Source: Candidatus Electrothrix marina
Lineage (GTDB): Bacteria > Desulfobacterota > Desulfobulbia > Desulfobulbales > Desulfobulbaceae
Direction of reading: 5' to 3'
Length of the DNA: 6,137 bases
Assembly: GCA_004028495.1 (NCBI GenBank)
Contig: MTKS01000099.1
Location: 1 to 6,137 of the forward strand
Of the stretch, positions 1 through 5,737 are shown piece after piece (within the stretch, counting starts at the first letter, position 1; every line of letters begins with the position of its first letter). The notes under the pieces were generated by a model. The model saw nothing but the letters and a program-made list of their open reading frames with translations, was not told where the DNA came from and ran no database searches. The position numbers and the translations under genes are program-made.

Positions 1-7
1 ACCTCAA

Positions 8-55
8 GGTAAAAAAAGTCATGACAATTTTTTACCTTTGGGGTAAAATTGTCAT
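8..55. promoter_or_regulatory. Triple alternating repeat GGTAAAA..GTCAT upstream of the ATPase gene
   Basis: Three copies of one motif lie in alternating orientation: GGTAAAAAAAGTCAT at 8-22 (+), ATGACAATTTTTTACC at 21-36 (the same motif inverted) and GGTAAAATTGTCAT at 42-55 (+). The second and third form a near-perfect hairpin with a 5-base loop. The last base of the third copy touches the ATG at 56, and no clear Shine-Dalgarno sequence lies outside the repeat. I infer either an operator that binds a dimeric regulator or a leader hairpin that controls translation of the ATPase gene. The repeat itself is seen directly; the function is inferred. Confidence 0.6.
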
Positions 56-1300
56 ATGAAGATTCGTTACCTTACTGAGGCCCTTCGTGAAGATGTGCAG
101 AAAAAAATGGTGTTTATCGGCGGTCCCCGCCAGGTCGGCAAGACCACTCTGGCTCGTTATCTTGCCGAAGAATATCAGCGTAATCTGTATCTGAATTGGG
201 ATAATCCTCAGCATAAGACACGCATTACAGGGCAGCAATGGCCTCCGACCACGGAATGCTTGGTCTTTGATGAGCTGCATAAGTACGAGAAATGGAAGAG
301 CCTGATCAAGGGAATCTGGGATACCAGAGGCAATCAGGAGAAAATCCTGGTGACCGGTAGTTCACGTCTGGATATTTTTCGAAGATTCGGTGATTCCTTG
401 CTGGGACGCTATCACTACCATGTTTTGCACCCCTTTACGCTCAGGGAGCTGAATTCCGGTACGCCTGAGTTACATATGCCGCAACCCTGCCATACACTTG
501 ATTGCACGGATTCAGGGAGTGGCCTGACAGAGCTCTTCCGTTTTGGCGGTTTTCCCGACCCCCTGCTCGAAGGTTCCGAGCGTACTCTGCTTCGCTGGCA
601 GAATGCTCGTTTTGAACGGATTTTCCGAGAAGATATCCGCGACACGGAAAATGTCCGTGCCCTTTCGCAGGTCGAGCTGCTCGGTGCTTTGCTGCCCAAG
701 CGGGTGGCCTCTCCCTTGTCTCTGTCCTCCATGTCCGAGGATGTGCAGGCCAGCCCGAAATCGGTCATCGCCTGGATGGATCTCCTCTGCCGTAACTACT
801 ACTGTTTCCGGGTCATGCCGTATCATAATAGGCTGGAAAGGGCCTTGAAAAAGGAATCAAAATATTATCTTTGGGACTGGTCTGAGGTAGAATCTGAGGG
901 GGCGCGGTTTGAAAATATGATTGCCTCCCATCTGCTCAAGTTCTGTGATTGGTACTATTATGTGTTCGGCATCAAGGCTCGGCTTTGGTATATCCGGGAC
1001 CGGGAAGGGCGAGAGGTGGATTTTCTGGTCACCTGGGGCGAAACGCCTTGGTTTATGGTGGAATGCAAGTTGACCAAGGGGGCCTCCAAACCGCTCAGTT
1101 ATTTTGGTGAGCGGCTTGATGTTGCACAGCGGTTTCTGGTCACTCTGGATGAGGGGCATCATTATCTGGACCGGAAGACCGGGGTTCAGGTGGTGCCTGC
1201 TCGGCGTTTTTTTGATGGGGTTGGTTTGAGGGGAGATTTATTGCTGATGTCGATGCATTTATGTTCTGGTCCCATTCTGCGACGGCTTCGTCTGCTCTGA
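56..1300 (+). CDS. AAA family ATPase with DUF4143 C-terminal domain
   Basis: The 414-residue protein belongs to the family of archaeal/bacterial ATPases pairing an AAA_14 P-loop domain with DUF4143, whose cellular role is poorly defined. The Walker A motif GGPRQVGKTT is at residues 22-31, Walker B LVFDELHK at 69-76, and a sensor-like ILVTGSSRLDIF at 97-108. The C-terminal half ends in a nuclease-like fold signature: D322 in REVDFLV followed by E336-C-K338, the PD-(D/E)XK pattern. Length fits the family. The start at 56 is the first ATG and directly follows the repeat cluster; the ribosome binding site is weak. The last ~25 residues, after VVPARRFFDG, look unlike the usual family end and overlap the convergent small gene by 42 bases, so the original stop may have been lost. 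Activity as a nuclease is inference. Confidence 0.93.
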   Translation: MKIRYLTEALREDVQKKMVFIGGPRQVGKTTLARYLAEEYQRNLYLNWDNPQHKTRITGQQWPPTTECLVFDELHKYEKWKSLIKGIWDTRGNQEKILVTGSSRLDIFRRFGDSLLGRYHYHVLHPFTLRELNSGTPELHMPQPCHTLDCTDSGSGLTELFRFGGFPDPLLEGSERTLLRWQNARFERIFREDIRDTENVRALSQVELLGALLPKRVASPLSLSSMSEDVQASPKSVIAWMDLLCRNYYCFRVMPYHNRLERALKKESKYYLWDWSEVESEGARFENMIASHLLKFCDWYYYVFGIKARLWYIRDREGREVDFLVTWGETPWFMVECKLTKGASKPLSYFGERLDVAQRFLVTLDEGHHYLDRKTGVQVVPARRFFDGVGLRGDLLLMSMHLCSGPILRRLRLL

Positions 1301-1450
1301 GTGCTGCTGCATCCGGCCTGTCCGGGTAGTAGCGGCTTTCCGCAGCTTTTCCTTTAACCTGTCTCCGCCCAGGGCAATGCATAACCGCCGCAGCTCGCTT
1401 GTTTTTTTCAGCCGAGCCGTGACGGCCTGCGGACTCATGTCAGTCTTCAT
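1259..1450 (-). CDS. Small basic protein overlapping the nucleotidyltransferase gene
   Basis: This 63-residue protein has no function I can name. Its first ~30 residues (MSPQAVTARLKKTSELRRLC and following) look like one amphipathic helical unit; the rest is basic and low in complexity. It overlaps the end of the upstream nucleotidyltransferase gene by 11 bases, which points to translational coupling. GCGGAG lies 8 bases before the ATG at 1450 and favours that start; an internal ATG at 1438, just after the upstream stop, would give a protein four residues shorter. Its 3' end overlaps the convergent ATPase gene by 42 bases. Linkage to a nucleotidyltransferase suggests a partner or regulator, but that is inference; the C-terminal part could be spurious extension. 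Confidence 0.6.
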   Translation of the reverse strand: MKTDMSPQAVTARLKKTSELRRLCIALGGDRLKEKLRKAATTRTGRMQQHSEQTKPSQNGTRT

Positions 1451-1904
1451 CTAATATGCTCCGCAGGTTTATAATATCATCCTGATCCTGACCGCTTAGT
1501 CGTTTTGATTTTAATTCGATCAGGCCCCGTGGAGAAACCACCGGCAGTTCTCCTCCTTCCCAAGCTACCCTTTGCCTGCTCTCCCAGACAGTTTCCATTT
1601 CCGGAGTCACCAGCAGCATATCCAGCATTAAGGTGTCCCCTTCATCCGGCAAGATTTTCGTCAGCCGGTATATCTGTATTGCATCTCCGCTCAAACGCAT
1701 CAGCCCGACATCAAAGTCAAACCCAAGTCGCTTGGCAACCCTCTTGGTCTTTTCCAGGCTCTCCGGCTCAATCAGGATATCAATGTCAAGCGTGGCTCGG
1801 GGAAATGCATATACCGCCATGGCAAGGCCACCGCAGAGGGCATAGTCCACTTGCTCTCTATTCAATTCTTTGACAAGTTGGGAAAATTCTGCAAACAATT
1901 CCAT
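1440..1904 (-). CDS. AbiEii/DUF6036-like nucleotidyltransferase
   Basis: The 154-residue protein has the minimal nucleotidyltransferase signature: CGG at residues 24-26, then FPRATLDIDILI at 34-45 with the metal-binding pair D40 and D42, and a likely third acidic residue D95 in LMLDMLLV. The C-terminal stretch SPRGLIELKSKRLSGQDQDD matches the usual ending of AbiEii/DUF6036-type enzymes. In this superfamily, toxins or antitoxins transfer nucleotides to RNA or protein; which applies here cannot be read from sequence. The ATG at 1904 is preceded by an in-frame stop 15 bases upstream, so the start is constrained, although no good Shine-Dalgarno is visible. No AbiEi-like partner precedes it; instead a small basic protein follows with an 11-base overlap. 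Confidence 0.88.
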   Translation of the reverse strand: MELFAEFSQLVKELNREQVDYALCGGLAMAVYAFPRATLDIDILIEPESLEKTKRVAKRLGFDFDVGLMRLSGDAIQIYRLTKILPDEGDTLMLDMLLVTPEMETVWESRQRVAWEGGELPVVSPRGLIELKSKRLSGQDQDDIINLRSILDED

Positions 1905-2054
1905 AGAGTGTGCCGGAGTTCATTTTTGGGTTGTGGGATACTGGCGTAGGATGGCATTCGAGGGGGGAAAAGGCAAGCTGTTTTTTCCAGGGAAATGGGG
2001 AGACAACCATATGGCGGGAAAAGAAGAATTCGGCGTGGGCATTGAAGGTCACCC

Positions 2055-2106
2055 TGCCCTAAAGGGGCAATATATATCAGCTCGGGATAACACCCTTTCA
2101 GGGTTA
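2055..2106. repeat. Pair of short hairpins, possible dispersed intergenic element
   Basis: TGCCC (2055-2059) pairs with GGGCA (2065-2069) across a 5-base loop. A second stem pairs ATAAC..CCT with AGGGTTAT over 2087-2106, with a two-base bulge. The arrangement resembles short dispersed intergenic elements that turn up repeatedly in some sulfur-cycle bacteria, but only one copy is present here, so repeat status is a guess. Neither stem is followed by a T-run in either direction, which argues against a rho-independent terminator. Confidence 0.25.
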
Positions 2107-2212
2107 TGTTACGCATCTCCGCCGCCGACCATCTGTGACCTGCTGGGCTACCTACCGCGCTTTTTAAATTATTTTTTTTCGGTGTTTCAAGCAATGGTGA
2201 AGAAATTTTCGC

Positions 2213-2241
2213 TTGAATTGTAATCAATATTTGATTACAAA
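2213..2241 (+). promoter_or_regulatory. Perfect palindrome (operator candidate) and possible promoter of the relE-like operon
   Basis: TGTAATCAA at 2219-2227 and TTGATTACA at 2231-2239 are perfect inverted copies separated by TAT. The palindrome ends 8 bases before the toxin ATG. A possible -35 TTGAAT (2213-2218) and -10 TACAAA (2236-2241) are 17 bases apart and would place the palindrome across the spacer and -10 box. Type II toxin-antitoxin operons are typically repressed by their antitoxin bound to such a palindrome. The symmetry is seen directly; the promoter call is weak because transcription would begin almost at the ATG. Confidence 0.6.
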
Positions 2242-2247
2242 AGAAAT

Positions 2248-2514
2248 ATGAGATACAGAATCATCATCAAAAAGAAGGCTCTGAAAAATATCAGGAAGCT
2301 GCCCGTTCATGTTCAGAAAAAGTTGGTTCTTCTTACGGACGATCTGAAGGATAACGGTCCGGTTACGCATAACTGGCCCAACTACAGCAAACTCTCGACT
2401 GATGAATACCATTGTCATCTGAGCAGAAAATGGGTGGCGTGCTGGAGAATGGAACAAGGAACCATTGAAATAGAGGTGTATTATGCAGGCTCTCGTGAAA
2501 ACGCCCCGTACTGA
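2248..2514 (+). CDS. RelE/HigB-like type II toxin
   Basis: The 88-residue protein has the size and layout of the RelE/ParE superfamily, mostly ribosome-dependent or ribosome-associated mRNA interferases. An N-terminal Lys-rich strand and helix (MRYRIIIKKKALKNIRKLP) is followed by the family-like block HNWPNYSKLSTDEYHCHL at residues 41-58, then the strand WVACWRMEQGTIEIEVYYAG at 62-81 and the C-terminal motif ending APY. Basic and histidine residues R60, K61, R67, H55 and H57 are candidates for RNA contact or catalysis. The gene precedes its antitoxin, as in higBA, and overlaps it by 32 bases. The Shine-Dalgarno is weak (AAAGAA), which may keep toxin translation low. RNase activity is family knowledge, not shown here. 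Confidence 0.9.
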   Translation: MRYRIIIKKKALKNIRKLPVHVQKKLVLLTDDLKDNGPVTHNWPNYSKLSTDEYHCHLSRKWVACWRMEQGTIEIEVYYAGSRENAPY

Positions 2515-2854
2515 CATTCGCATTCAGGGGGATATTCCGCCCCGTCTCCTTGATATGTTGCGGAGCGAGTACGGCGGCAGTTTGAAGATTTATGAAGGGG
2601 AAGATGAATATGTCGAGCTGACGGAAACCGATTGGTACAGGGAGATCAAGGCGGAGAACGGCCCTGGTGATGCAATGCGCATTTACCGGAAGAATAAGCA
2701 GATGACTCAGGAGAAACTCGGTAAAAAGATGGGCAATATTCCTCGTCAGATCATTTCCAATATGGAACGGGGGAAACGGGCGATCAGTCTGGCCACGGCC
2801 AAAAAACTTTCCGTTATTTTCAATGTCCCGGCCAGCCGGTTTCTTGATCTCTAG
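2483..2854 (+). CDS. XRE-family HTH antitoxin of the RelE/HigB-like pair
   Basis: This 123-residue protein is the likely antitoxin of the preceding toxin and the DNA-binding repressor of the operon. The helix-turn-helix of the Cro/C1/XRE type is C-terminal, about residues 63-120: GDAMRIYRKNKQMTQEKLGK, then NIPRQIISNMERGKRAIS and a closing helix ending FLDL. The N-terminal half (IPPRLLDMLRSEYGG and TETDWYREIK) is acidic and likely binds the toxin. The start at 2483 lies inside the toxin gene with AGAGG at 2472-2476, 6 bases upstream, so antitoxin translation has a much better ribosome site than the toxin. The palindrome at 2219-2239 is its probable operator. Confidence 0.9.
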   Translation: MQALVKTPRTDIRIQGDIPPRLLDMLRSEYGGSLKIYEGEDEYVELTETDWYREIKAENGPGDAMRIYRKNKQMTQEKLGKKMGNIPRQIISNMERGKRAISLATAKKLSVIFNVPASRFLDL

Positions 2855-2990
2855 GATTGATTGTGCAGGGGGTCTGCGCCGCTGGGGCCTGCTGCCTTGG
2901 CAACAGCGGTAAATCGCAAGGGGATCAAGGCCTTCCAGGGCAGGGTATTGCGTTTATATTGCAGCAGGATCGCGCCGCCCTGCTCGCTGG
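2855..2990. other. Short intergenic region between convergent toxin-antitoxin operons
   Basis: The 136 bases separate the convergent antitoxin and PIN toxin genes. A 6-bp stem, CCGCTG (2879-2884) with CAGCGG (2904-2909), has a 19-base loop and no T-run, so it is at best a poor terminator. The minus strand stays open here in a frame different from the PIN gene and gives a domain-free peptide. Positions 2854-2895 resemble 3931-3970 inside the small gene further right, and could be a decayed fragment. Confidence 0.4.
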
Positions 2991-3377
2991 CTATTCCCAC
3001 GCTCTTTGGACATTCACCTCCGGCATCGGATAATGTTTGATGTTCAGGGTAAATATTCTGCCGCCGGTTCGTATGGCTGTAGCGGCGAGCATCGCGTCAT
3101 TCACATCAATACCGTGACTCGGATGCCACTTCCGATACAACGCCCCGGCAGCATCAACAAGTTTCTGATCAACAGGCTCTGTCTTAAACTGCGACAGAAA
3201 TAACTCTGTAGCTTCCTCCTCATCAGGCCGCATGAAGAAGACCACTTCAGCACGTTGCAGGGCACCGGTGTAGAGTTCATAGGCATCCTGATCACGAAGG
3301 CTGATAAGAAAATCTCGTGCTTGTTTTTTCCCTCGCAGATGCCAGATCAGCACATCCGCATCAATATAGGCCCTCAT
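2991..3377 (-). CDS. vapC: PIN-domain ribonuclease toxin, VapC-like
   Basis: The 128-residue protein is a full-length PIN domain, the Mg-dependent RNase fold of VapC toxins, which cleave tRNA or rRNA. Acidic active-site candidates are in the expected order: D6 (with D8) in MRAYIDADVLI, E44 in QRAEVVF, and D91/D94 in GIDVNDAMLAATA, with N112 in TLNIKHYP at the place of the usual last polar residue. The start at 3377 shares ATGA with the stop of the upstream antitoxin, so the two are translationally coupled. All key residues are present and the gene looks intact. The symbol is given by family resemblance; substrate specificity is unknown. Confidence 0.93.
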   Translation of the reverse strand: MRAYIDADVLIWHLRGKKQARDFLISLRDQDAYELYTGALQRAEVVFFMRPDEEEATELFLSQFKTEPVDQKLVDAAGALYRKWHPSHGIDVNDAMLAATAIRTGGRIFTLNIKHYPMPEVNVQRAWE

Positions 3378-3631
3378 AGCTGGTGTCGCTCCATTGATCC
3401 CCGGAAGGCGGATCGGGCCTGATTCACTGTTTCCTCAGGGGACTCGGAACGATTCCAGCTGCCGCAGGTTTGTTCAAAGACATCAAGTTTTTTCTTCAGG
3501 CCGCTTTGTTCCGAGTAGAGCCTGACTGCGCTTTCAATAATCGCCTTTTTCGTGGTCTTCAGTTCCCGTGCTAACAGGCCGATTTGTCGGATGACAGCTT
3601 CGTCAACTCGTGCAGAAAGTACCTTGTCCAT
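3374..3631 (-). CDS. vapB: Ribbon-helix-helix (CopG/VapB-like) antitoxin
   Basis: The 85-residue protein is the cognate antitoxin of the PIN toxin. Its N-terminus is a ribbon-helix-helix: the strand KVLSARVDEAVI (residues 3-14), helix RQIGLLARELKT, turn and second helix KKAIIESAVRLYSEQ. This dimeric fold binds operator DNA; the C-terminal tail (about residues 45-85) should wrap the toxin. AGGA lies 5 bases before the ATG at 3631, a good ribosome site. The gene comes first in the operon and overlaps the toxin by 4 bases. RHH antitoxins are commonly paired with PIN toxins, so the functional call is firm, though the exact VapB subfamily is not determined. Confidence 0.9.
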   Translation of the reverse strand: MDKVLSARVDEAVIRQIGLLARELKTTKKAIIESAVRLYSEQSGLKKKLDVFEQTCGSWNRSESPEETVNQARSAFRGSMERHQL

Positions 3632-3651
3632 AATTTCCTCTCGGTGTTTTC

Positions 3652-3703
3652 ACTTACGTATACATTTTTATGTAAGTATAGAGCTGGGGATATTTTTCAG
3701 CAA
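3652..3703 (-). promoter_or_regulatory. Promoter and inverted-repeat operator of the vapBC-like operon
   Basis: On the minus strand, TTGCTG (3703-3698) and TATACT (3680-3675) form a -35/-10 pair with a 17-base spacer, about 44 bases upstream of the antitoxin ATG. An inverted repeat overlaps the -10 box and probable start site: ACTTAC (3652-3657) with GTAAGT (3672-3677), and inside it TACAT (3661-3665) with ATGTA (3670-3674). This is the expected place for autorepression by the RHH antitoxin. Sequence elements are seen; binding is inferred. Confidence 0.65.
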
Positions 3704-3729
3704 GGAGAATTTACGGAAGGGTGTTTATT

Positions 3730-4122
3730 TTACGCGCCTTCACCGCCGAACAGCTGCTCCAGCTTGTGGAGCAGGGAGGTCAGCAGTTTGGAGTCTGCCG
3801 GTTTATGCTCAATCAGGAAACGCCATTTGCCGGTGGAGGTGCGTTCGAGCTTGATGTGGGTGCGGAGGAGAAAGGCGACTGCGACCAAGGTGGCGACCTC
3901 GGTGCCGGGGAAAAAGCTCTTGCAGGTCTCGGATTGATTGCGCAGGGCCTGCACGGTTTCGGCCTGCTGCGGGTCTTCGTTGAGAACGGCTAAGGTGTCT
4001 TGGAGGATTTCCGGGTCCAGGTCGGCAGGGGTTGGTGCTGCGGGGAATTCGGCCTGAAAGGCGGCGAAATCCGGGTCTGCGGTGGCTAGGGTGTGGAGGA
4101 TTTCTTGGTCAGTTGTTGTCAT
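3730..4122 (-). CDS. Small protein of unknown function, coupled to the CHAT-STAND-TPR gene
   Basis: I do not recognise this ~130-residue protein. The N-terminal half is acidic and Ala/Pro-rich (FAAFQAEFPAAPTPADLDPE), probably helical or flexible. The C-terminal half, from FFPGTEVATLVAVAFLLRTH on, reads as a helix followed by a two-strand unit (HIKLERTSTGKWRFLIEHK) and an amphipathic final helix (SKLLTSLLHKLEQLF). The ATG at 4122 overlaps the stop of the TPR gene by 14 bases, with GGAG 10 bases upstream; an in-frame ATG at 4146 would add eight residues. No transmembrane or signal segment is obvious. Tight coupling suggests an accessory or adaptor of the CHAT-STAND protein. The gene itself appears intact although its neighbour is broken. 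Confidence 0.72.
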   Translation of the reverse strand: MTTTDQEILHTLATADPDFAAFQAEFPAAPTPADLDPEILQDTLAVLNEDPQQAETVQALRNQSETCKSFFPGTEVATLVAVAFLLRTHIKLERTSTGKWRFLIEHKPADSKLLTSLLHKLEQLFGGEGA

Positions 4123-4543
4123 TGAGTTTCTGCTCCAATTGGTCAAGGGTGATGAATTGGTCCAGTCCGGCTTGCTGCCAGTATTGCCGGAGGGTGGTTT
4201 GGGTTTCTGGGTCAGCGGCTTGAAGTGCTTTTATAAAATTTCCCGCTACAATGGAAAAATTATGCGGATCTTCAAAGCGTAGAAAGATTGGCATGGCCTT
4301 TAAATACCATTCAGCGGCACTCGCATCATCCTTTTGTAAGTGGGCAATTTGCCCAAGCTGATTATACGTGTTTGCCGCGCCGTGCTCGTTGCCCTGTTTT
4401 TCTTTAATCTCCAGGGATTTTTTGTACCATTTTTCAGCAGTTGCAAAGTCTCGTTGCTCTTGGGCGATTATCCCTAACTGGTGGTAGGTGGTTGCCGCGC
4501 CGTGCTCGTTGCCCTGTTTTTCAAAAATAGCCAGGGATTTTTT
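4109..4543 (-). CDS. TPR tail after the in-frame TAG (C-terminal fragment)
   Basis: These 144 codons plus stop continue the upstream frame exactly (435 bases, a multiple of three). The translation has TPR units of about 40 residues: TYHQLGIIAQEQRDFATAEKW, with KKSLEIKEKQGNEHGAANTY closing one unit, then TYNQLGQIAHLQKDDASAAE, and a helical end with FIKALQAADPETQTTLRQYW finishing in LNDNN. The only internal ATG giving a sizeable product is at 4294 (61 residues), without a convincing ribosome site, so independent expression is doubtful. The segment is best read as the natural C-terminus of the interrupted protein. The downstream small gene starts 14 bases before its stop. Confidence 0.7.
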   Translation of the reverse strand, partial: KKSLAIFEKQGNEHGAATTYHQLGIIAQEQRDFATAEKWYKKSLEIKEKQGNEHGAANTYNQLGQIAHLQKDDASAAEWYLKAMPIFLRFEDPHNFSIVAGNFIKALQAADPETQTTLRQYWQQAGLDQFITLDQLEQKLNDNN

Positions 4544-4620
4544 CTACCATTTTTCAGCAGTTGCAAAGTCTCGTTGCTCTTGGGCGATTATCCCTAACTG
4601 GTGGTAAGCTCCAGCCTCGC
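4381..4620. repeat. Tandem 120-bp duplication encoding two TPR units
   Basis: Positions 4381-4500 and 4501-4620 are two head-to-tail copies of a 120-base unit (40 codons). By eye they differ at 13 positions. Within 4411-4486 versus 4531-4606 only one of 76 bases differs: G at 4424 versus C at 4544, which on the coding strand is TAC versus TAG. The near-identity suggests recent duplication or gene conversion of a TPR, and it makes the region prone to slippage and to assembly error. Confidence 0.9.
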
Positions 4621-5737
4621 CTTCATGGTGTTTCTTTTGCCGATGATGCTCGGCAAGGGTTGCAAACAGCTGTTCTGCGCCACTATAATCACGGTTGTTC
4701 TGGGCATAGGCTGCCAAACTCTGAGTCAGAGCGGCAACATCCTGATCCATGTCAAATTCCTGTGCTAAATACAAAGCATGATAAAAATTGCCGCCGTGTA
4801 AGGCAAAAGGAATGCGCTGTTCATGCAGTTGTTTGGGTGCCAGCTGATTGGCAAAGCTACCCATGAAATCAACAAAAGCCCGTTGCAGCCCTTCCTCTGC
4901 CGGATGCTGTCGCTCCAAATGGGTTTGCAGGGCTGGATGCATACGAAAGATGTTATTCCCCAAGGCGTGAAGCAGGCCCGCTGTTTCTAGGAGGGCAAAG
5001 CAGGGCTGGATTGCTACGGTTCCTTCTTTCACGCCCTTCAGCATATAGCCAAGATAATCCTGATCCACAAAACGTCGATGCAGCCCAATCAACTGAAGCA
5101 CCGGGCCGTAAGCCTCTGGCAACCCCTGATCCAAGACCCCCAAGGCAGCCAAAATCTTGCTGCTCTCTTCACCCTCAAGGGTCAAAAAATGCCGCAGATC
5201 AGCCAGCAGCTCTGCCGCTCCCTTCTGCCCTAACTGCAAGAGCACAGCCCGCAGGGCCAAAGGATGCCCATCCAGCTCCTTGATCAGCTCCAAAAAATCA
5301 GCATCATCCCGCTTAACCCGCAAGCCTAAATCACCCAGCACCTGATTACAGTAGGCCCACAGCTCTTCCCCCTGCAAACCAGCCAGAGGCAGGCGGAAGC
5401 ATTCCCCAATACTCAGCCATTTTTCCGCAGAGCGGCTGGTGATCAGCACCTTGGTTTTACCGTTGCGCAACCCAGCCAGCAGCTCCTTGAGCAGGCCCCG
5501 ATCAGCCTCGGAAAGCATGGGCCGGACTTCCGTGCCAGCAATCCCGGAGGCTGACTCGAAGTTGTCCCAGACTAAGAGAAAGGGGTGCTCACGCAGGACT
5601 CTGATCAGACCGGCCAGCTTCTGTTCCAGCGGCGCAGCTTGGGCTTTTGTGCCGAACTCGGTGCCGAAGATGCCGTCCACCAGCTGATTGATGACAAATT
5701 TTGCACTGCGGATTTCATCAAAGCTAAACCAGAACAC
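4544..5737 (-). CDS. STAND/NB-ARC-like NTPase and TPR fragment lacking Walker A
   Basis: The 397-codon open frame encodes the part of a STAND NTPase after the P-loop. Walker B is FLLVWDNFE at residues 53-61, the sensor-like TSRS at 100-103, and the ARC-type GHPLAL at 157-162. A helical region with winged-helix character follows, then TPR-like repeats from about residue 325 (AAYAQNNRDYSGAEQLFATL) to the TAG after FATAEKW. The listed start is a GTG (5737-5735) without a Shine-Dalgarno; homology-like sequence (FLHWLRDTGGFDQQ) continues upstream in the same frame to about 5791, so this is not a true start. Without Walker A it should not bind nucleotide normally. Confidence 0.75.
   Translation of the reverse strand: MFWFSFDEIRSAKFVINQLVDGIFGTEFGTKAQAAPLEQKLAGLIRVLREHPFLLVWDNFESASGIAGTEVRPMLSEADRGLLKELLAGLRNGKTKVLITSRSAEKWLSIGECFRLPLAGLQGEELWAYCNQVLGDLGLRVKRDDADFLELIKELDGHPLALRAVLLQLGQKGAAELLADLRHFLTLEGEESSKILAALGVLDQGLPEAYGPVLQLIGLHRRFVDQDYLGYMLKGVKEGTVAIQPCFALLETAGLLHALGNNIFRMHPALQTHLERQHPAEEGLQRAFVDFMGSFANQLAPKQLHEQRIPFALHGGNFYHALYLAQEFDMDQDVAALTQSLAAYAQNNRDYSGAEQLFATLAEHHRQKKHHEGEAGAYHQLGIIAQEQRDFATAEKW

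Larger units (their letters stand above)
1905..2247. other. Gene-free intergenic stretch
   Basis: This region separates the divergent nucleotidyltransferase and RelE-like operons and should hold both promoters. Both strands have open frames across it, but their translations (for example a Trp- and Gly-rich plus-strand frame) show no domain, and the best of them overlaps the start of the nucleotidyltransferase gene. I see two short hairpins at 2055-2069 and 2087-2106, a T-rich tract around 2161-2180, and the palindrome at 2219-2239. No RNA gene is recognised. Confidence 0.6.

Noticed and set aside
415..848. Several open frames of about 100 codons inside the ATPase gene on both strands
   Set aside because: They are shadows of the ATPase reading frame, lack domains and have Ser/Arg-rich translations.
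1870..2223. 117-codon plus-strand open frame across the intergenic region
   Set aside because: It overlaps the start of the nucleotidyltransferase gene on the opposite strand, has an unusual Trp/Gly-rich composition and no recognisable domain, and the minus strand is equally open there.
2879..2909. Possible rho-independent terminator between the convergent operons
   Set aside because: The stem is only 6 bp with a 19-base loop and there is no T-run on either side.
2857..3050. Open frame on the plus strand from a TTG after the XRE antitoxin gene
   Set aside because: No start with a ribosome site, no domain, and it runs into the antisense of the PIN gene.
4381..4620. CRISPR-like or minisatellite array
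   Set aside because: There are only two full 120-base units, in phase with codons and encoding TPR helices, so this is a protein repeat.
4561..5345. Plus-strand open frames opposite the NTPase
   Set aside because: They are Ser/Pro-rich shadows of the minus-strand frame with no domain or ribosome site.
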